Below are positions 61,488 through 64,000 of a DNA stretch of 64,000 nt, in pieces. The position numbers and the translations under genes were made by a program. Below the pieces are notes generated by a model. The model had not been told where the DNA came from and made no database searches. It worked only from the letters and a program-made list of their open reading frames with translations. The stretch is from Aliishimia ponticola (GTDB lineage: Bacteria; Pseudomonadota; Alphaproteobacteria; Rhodobacterales; Rhodobacteraceae), in assembly GCF_004803475.1 (NCBI RefSeq), contig NZ_SRKY01000003.1, forward strand, positions 310,001 to 374,000, read 5' to 3'. The stretch's first letter is position 1, and every line of letters starts with the position of its first letter.

Positions 61488-64000
61488 GTGAGCCAGACGC
61501 GCCGGGTCGTTGCCGTACTCGGCCCGACCAATACAGGTAAGACGACTTACGCGATCGAACGGATGCTGGGCCACCGAACAGGTGTGATCGGCCTGCCGCT
61601 GCGCCTGCTTGCCCGCGAAGTCTATGACCGGATCGTGGAATTGCGCGGCCCGTCGGTGGTGGCGCTGGTAACAGGCGAGGAACGGATCGTCCCGCCGCGC
61701 ACGCAATATTGGGTCTGCACGGTCGAGGCGATGCCCGACGGTATGGGCTGCGATTTTCTGGCGGTCGATGAAATCCAGCTTTGCGCCGATCCGGAGCGCG
61801 GGCATGTCTTTACCGACCGGCTGCTTCATGCGCGCGGCCTGCACGAAACGCTGTTTCTTGGCGCCGACACGATGCGCGGGCCGATTTCCGAACTCGTGCC
61901 CGAAGCGCATTTCATCCGCCGCGAGCGCCTGTCTACATTGCTGTATTCCGGCGCGCGCAAGACGGCGAAAATGCCGCGCCGCTCTGCGATCGTGGGGTTT
62001 TCCGTCGATAGCGTCTATGCGCTGGCTGAGTTGCTCAAGCGCCAGAAAGGCGGCGCCGCCGTGGTGATGGGCGCGCTGTCACCGCGCACGCGCAATGCGC
62101 AGGTGGCGATGTATCAGCAGGGTGAGGTCGACTACCTTGTCGCGACGGACGCGATCGGGATGGGGCTGAACCTTGATGTGCATCACGTCGCCTTTTCGTC
62201 GCTGACCAAGTTCGACGGGCGTCGGATGCGGGCGCTGCAACCCAATGAACTGGCACAGATCGCCGGGCGCGCGGGCCGTGGCCACCGGGACGGCACCTTT
62301 GGCGTGACGGGCGACGCGCCGCCGCTGGACGATGGTGTTGCCGGGGCGATCATGAACCACCGGTTCCGCCCCTTGCAAAAGCTGATCTGGCGCAACAGCG
62401 CGCTTGAATTCGGGTCGATCCACCGGCTGATCACCTCGCTCGAACGGGGGCCGGAGCATGAAATGCTGGCTCGCGCCCGCGATGCGGACGACCTGCTGGC
62501 GCTTAAATCACTGTCGGAATCGGCGCAGGTCGTGGCACGTGCCACCGATGGCCGATCGGTCAAACTGCTGTGGGATGTGTGCCGGATTCCCGATTTCCGC
62601 GGTATCAGCCACGCAGAACATTCGTCGCTGCTGGAGGCGATTTTCGGCCACCTGCATGAGCGCGGCGAGATCCCGAATGACTTCATCGCACGGGCAGTTA
62701 AACGGATCGACAAGCCCGCCGGAGATATTGACGCCATCGCGAAACGGCTCGCTTTCATCCGCACCTGGACTTATGTGGCGCAGCGAAACGGGTGGACGCA
62801 GGATGATTCTCATTGGCGTCAGGAGACACGCGCGGTAGAAGACAGGTTGTCGGATGCGCTACATTCGGCATTGATGCAAAGATTTGTGGACCGGCGGACC
62901 AGTGTACTGCTTCGCCGGCTGGGCCAGAAGGAGGCCATGGTGGCCGAAGTAAGTGATAGCGGCGATGTGACCGTCGAGGGCGAATTCGTAGGCAAGCTGG
63001 AAGGGTTCCGGTTTGCGCAGGATAAAAGTGCCGAGGGGGCAGAAGCAAAGACGATCAAGACGGCGGCGCTTCAGGCGCTGGCGCCGCATTTCCATTTGCG
63101 CGCGGACCGGTTCTACAATGCCCCCGATACGGAAATCGACTTCACCGAGCAAGGTGGTTTGATGTGGGGATCGGCGGCCATCGGCAAGCTGGTCGCGGGC
63201 AATGAGCCTCTCAAACCGCGTGTCGAGGTATTCGTCGACGATGTCGCTGGTGCGGATGTGGCCGAAAAGGTCCAACGCCGCCTGCAACATTTCATCGACC
63301 GCAAGGTGGCCGCGCTGTTCGAGCCGATGATCGCCATGCAGAACGATGAGGCGCTGACCGGTCTGGCCAAGGGATTCGCGTTCCAGATGGTCGAGGCCTT
63401 TGGCATATTGCCCCGCAGCGCGGCGGCGGACGACGTCAAGGCGCTGGATCAGGATGCGCGCGGGCTGCTGCGCAAACACGGTGTACGCTTCGGCCAGTTC
63501 ACCATCTTCATGCCGCTGCTTCTTAAACCTGCGCCGACCCGCTTGCGGTTGGTGCTGTGGAGCCTTGCGCAAAACCTGTCGGAATTTCCCGAAGCGCCGC
63601 CTCCGGGCTTGGTGACGATCCCCTCTGACGATGGGGCGCCGGAAGGTGCGGACACGATGGCGGGCTATCGCAAGGCCGGTCAACGGGCGATCCGCATTGA
63701 TATGCTGGAACGTCTGGCCGATCTGCTGCGCGCGCAGGACAGCCGCGCCGGGTTCGAAGCAACGCCGGACATGCTGTCGATCACCGGCATGACGCTGGAG
63801 CAATTCGCAGACCTGATGCAGGGCCTCGGCTATAACGGTGAGCGCGGCGAACGTGCCAAGGTGAAGCCGGTCGATGCGGTTGTCAGCGAAGAGACACCCG
63901 CGACGCCGCCCGCCGAAGGCCCGGACATGACCGAAACCGCCGCAGAGGCCGTCGAATCGATTCCCGATGAGGGGATCGCCCCGATTGCCGAAACCGCGCC
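61488..64000 (+). CDS. Suv3-like DEAD/DExH helicase, 3' end outside the window
   Basis: An 837-residue and longer SF2 RNA helicase, still open at the window end. The start GTG 61488 has AAGGA at 61476-61480; a shadow ATG at 61481 is in another frame. Walker A is VLGPTNTGKTTY (residues 12-19), motif II DEIQ is in FLAVDEIQLCADPERG, and motif VI is QIAGRAGRGHRDG. The Suv3 C-terminal region follows, then an acidic/Pro-rich tail. Mitochondrial SUV3 unwinds RNA for degradation; the bacterial homologue is assumed to act in RNA turnover. The C-terminal tail beyond the window is unknown. Confidence 0.85.
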   Translation, partial: MSQTRRVVAVLGPTNTGKTTYAIERMLGHRTGVIGLPLRLLAREVYDRIVELRGPSVVALVTGEERIVPPRTQYWVCTVEAMPDGMGCDFLAVDEIQLCADPERGHVFTDRLLHARGLHETLFLGADTMRGPISELVPEAHFIRRERLSTLLYSGARKTAKMPRRSAIVGFSVDSVYALAELLKRQKGGAAVVMGALSPRTRNAQVAMYQQGEVDYLVATDAIGMGLNLDVHHVAFSSLTKFDGRRMRALQPNELAQIAGRAGRGHRDGTFGVTGDAPPLDDGVAGAIMNHRFRPLQKLIWRNSALEFGSIHRLITSLERGPEHEMLARARDADDLLALKSLSESAQVVARATDGRSVKLLWDVCRIPDFRGISHAEHSSLLEAIFGHLHERGEIPNDFIARAVKRIDKPAGDIDAIAKRLAFIRTWTYVAQRNGWTQDDSHWRQETRAVEDRLSDALHSALMQRFVDRRTSVLLRRLGQKEAMVAEVSDSGDVTVEGEFVGKLEGFRFAQDKSAEGAEAKTIKTAALQALAPHFHLRADRFYNAPDTEIDFTEQGGLMWGSAAIGKLVAGNEPLKPRVEVFVDDVAGADVAEKVQRRLQHFIDRKVAALFEPMIAMQNDEALTGLAKGFAFQMVEAFGILPRSAAADDVKALDQDARGLLRKHGVRFGQFTIFMPLLLKPAPTRLRLVLWSLAQNLSEFPEAPPPGLVTIPSDDGAPEGADTMAGYRKAGQRAIRIDMLERLADLLRAQDSRAGFEATPDMLSITGMTLEQFADLMQGLGYNGERGERAKVKPVDAVVSEETPATPPAEGPDMTETAAEAVESIPDEGIAPIAETA

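Noticed and set aside
1-64000. tRNA, rRNA, CRISPR, prophage or insertion sequence
   Set aside because: I looked for tRNA-like cloverleafs, spaced direct repeats, integrase and transposase motifs and saw none; this is a manual reading and cannot exclude a small element.

Overview
The window comes from an alphaproteobacterium, most likely a member of the Rhodobacteraceae (Roseobacter group). The grounds are high GC content with dense, mostly co-directional genes, a GcrA cell-cycle regulator, UbiK, MidA/NDUFAF7 and Suv3-like helicase genes, a bifunctional Sat/CysC, Hint-domain proteins and a urease operon interspersed with small Rhodobacterales-type ORFs. It reads as chromosomal. I see no tRNA, rRNA, transposase, integrase or CRISPR array, and no gap between supported genes is longer than 300 bases.

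Layout. (1) 1-8883: a translationally coupled sugar-acid catabolic operon. It holds an altronate/galactarate-type dehydratase C-terminus, four Gfo/Idh/MocA oxidoreductases, an AroE-like and an HIBADH-like dehydrogenase, an EamA transporter, a 2-keto-3-deoxygluconate-type kinase and a KDPG aldolase. It should end at pyruvate plus glyceraldehyde 3-phosphate, but its first substrate is unknown. (2) 8921-16089: the urease operon ureD-A-(orf)-B-(orf)-(lprI-like)-C-(two DUF1127-like orfs)-E-F-G. (3) 16193-18262: a soluble triple-PAS chemoreceptor on the minus strand. (4) 18530-24666: a spermidine/putrescine-type ABC transporter with an embedded DUF1330 gene, then a DMT exporter. (5) 24663-36151: a galactoside locus. 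An IclR regulator and the transporter ATPase are divergent from binding protein, two permeases, alpha-galactosidase (GH4), SDR dehydrogenase, DgoK, DgoA, lactonase and beta-galactosidase (GH42). It would hydrolyse alpha- and beta-galactosides and oxidise galactose by the De Ley-Doudoroff route, but no galactonate dehydratase is present.

(6) 36230-39269: housekeeping genes ubiK (minus), lgt, midA and pgeF. (7) 39536-40743: a 47-codon ORF with a strong terminator and a Hint-domain protein. (8) 40799-42450: an Lrp regulator divergent from trxB. (9) 42545-45296: second-messenger genes, a GAF-GGDEF protein followed by a membrane/[2Fe-2S]/class III adenylyl cyclase fusion. (10) 45385-49790: an orphan P450, bifunctional sulfate activation enzyme Sat/CysC and a second Hint protein. 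(11) 49827-51988 (minus): argD-argF. (12) 52241-56642: EamA transporter, gcrA and a ThDP-enzyme/CoA-transferase pair. (13) 56921-64000: a hybrid histidine kinase, an alpha/beta hydrolase and an SCP2 protein (minus), a TPR protein and a Suv3-like helicase cut by the window end.

The main points for follow-up are: the multi-oxidoreductase sugar-acid operon; loss of the catalytic Lys (Asn instead) in the galactose-locus SDR; twin IclR-type operators; the Fe-S/membrane/cyclase fusion; a UreC N-terminal insertion together with a possible non-canonical ureD start; and a Hint paralogue lacking its nucleophilic Cys.
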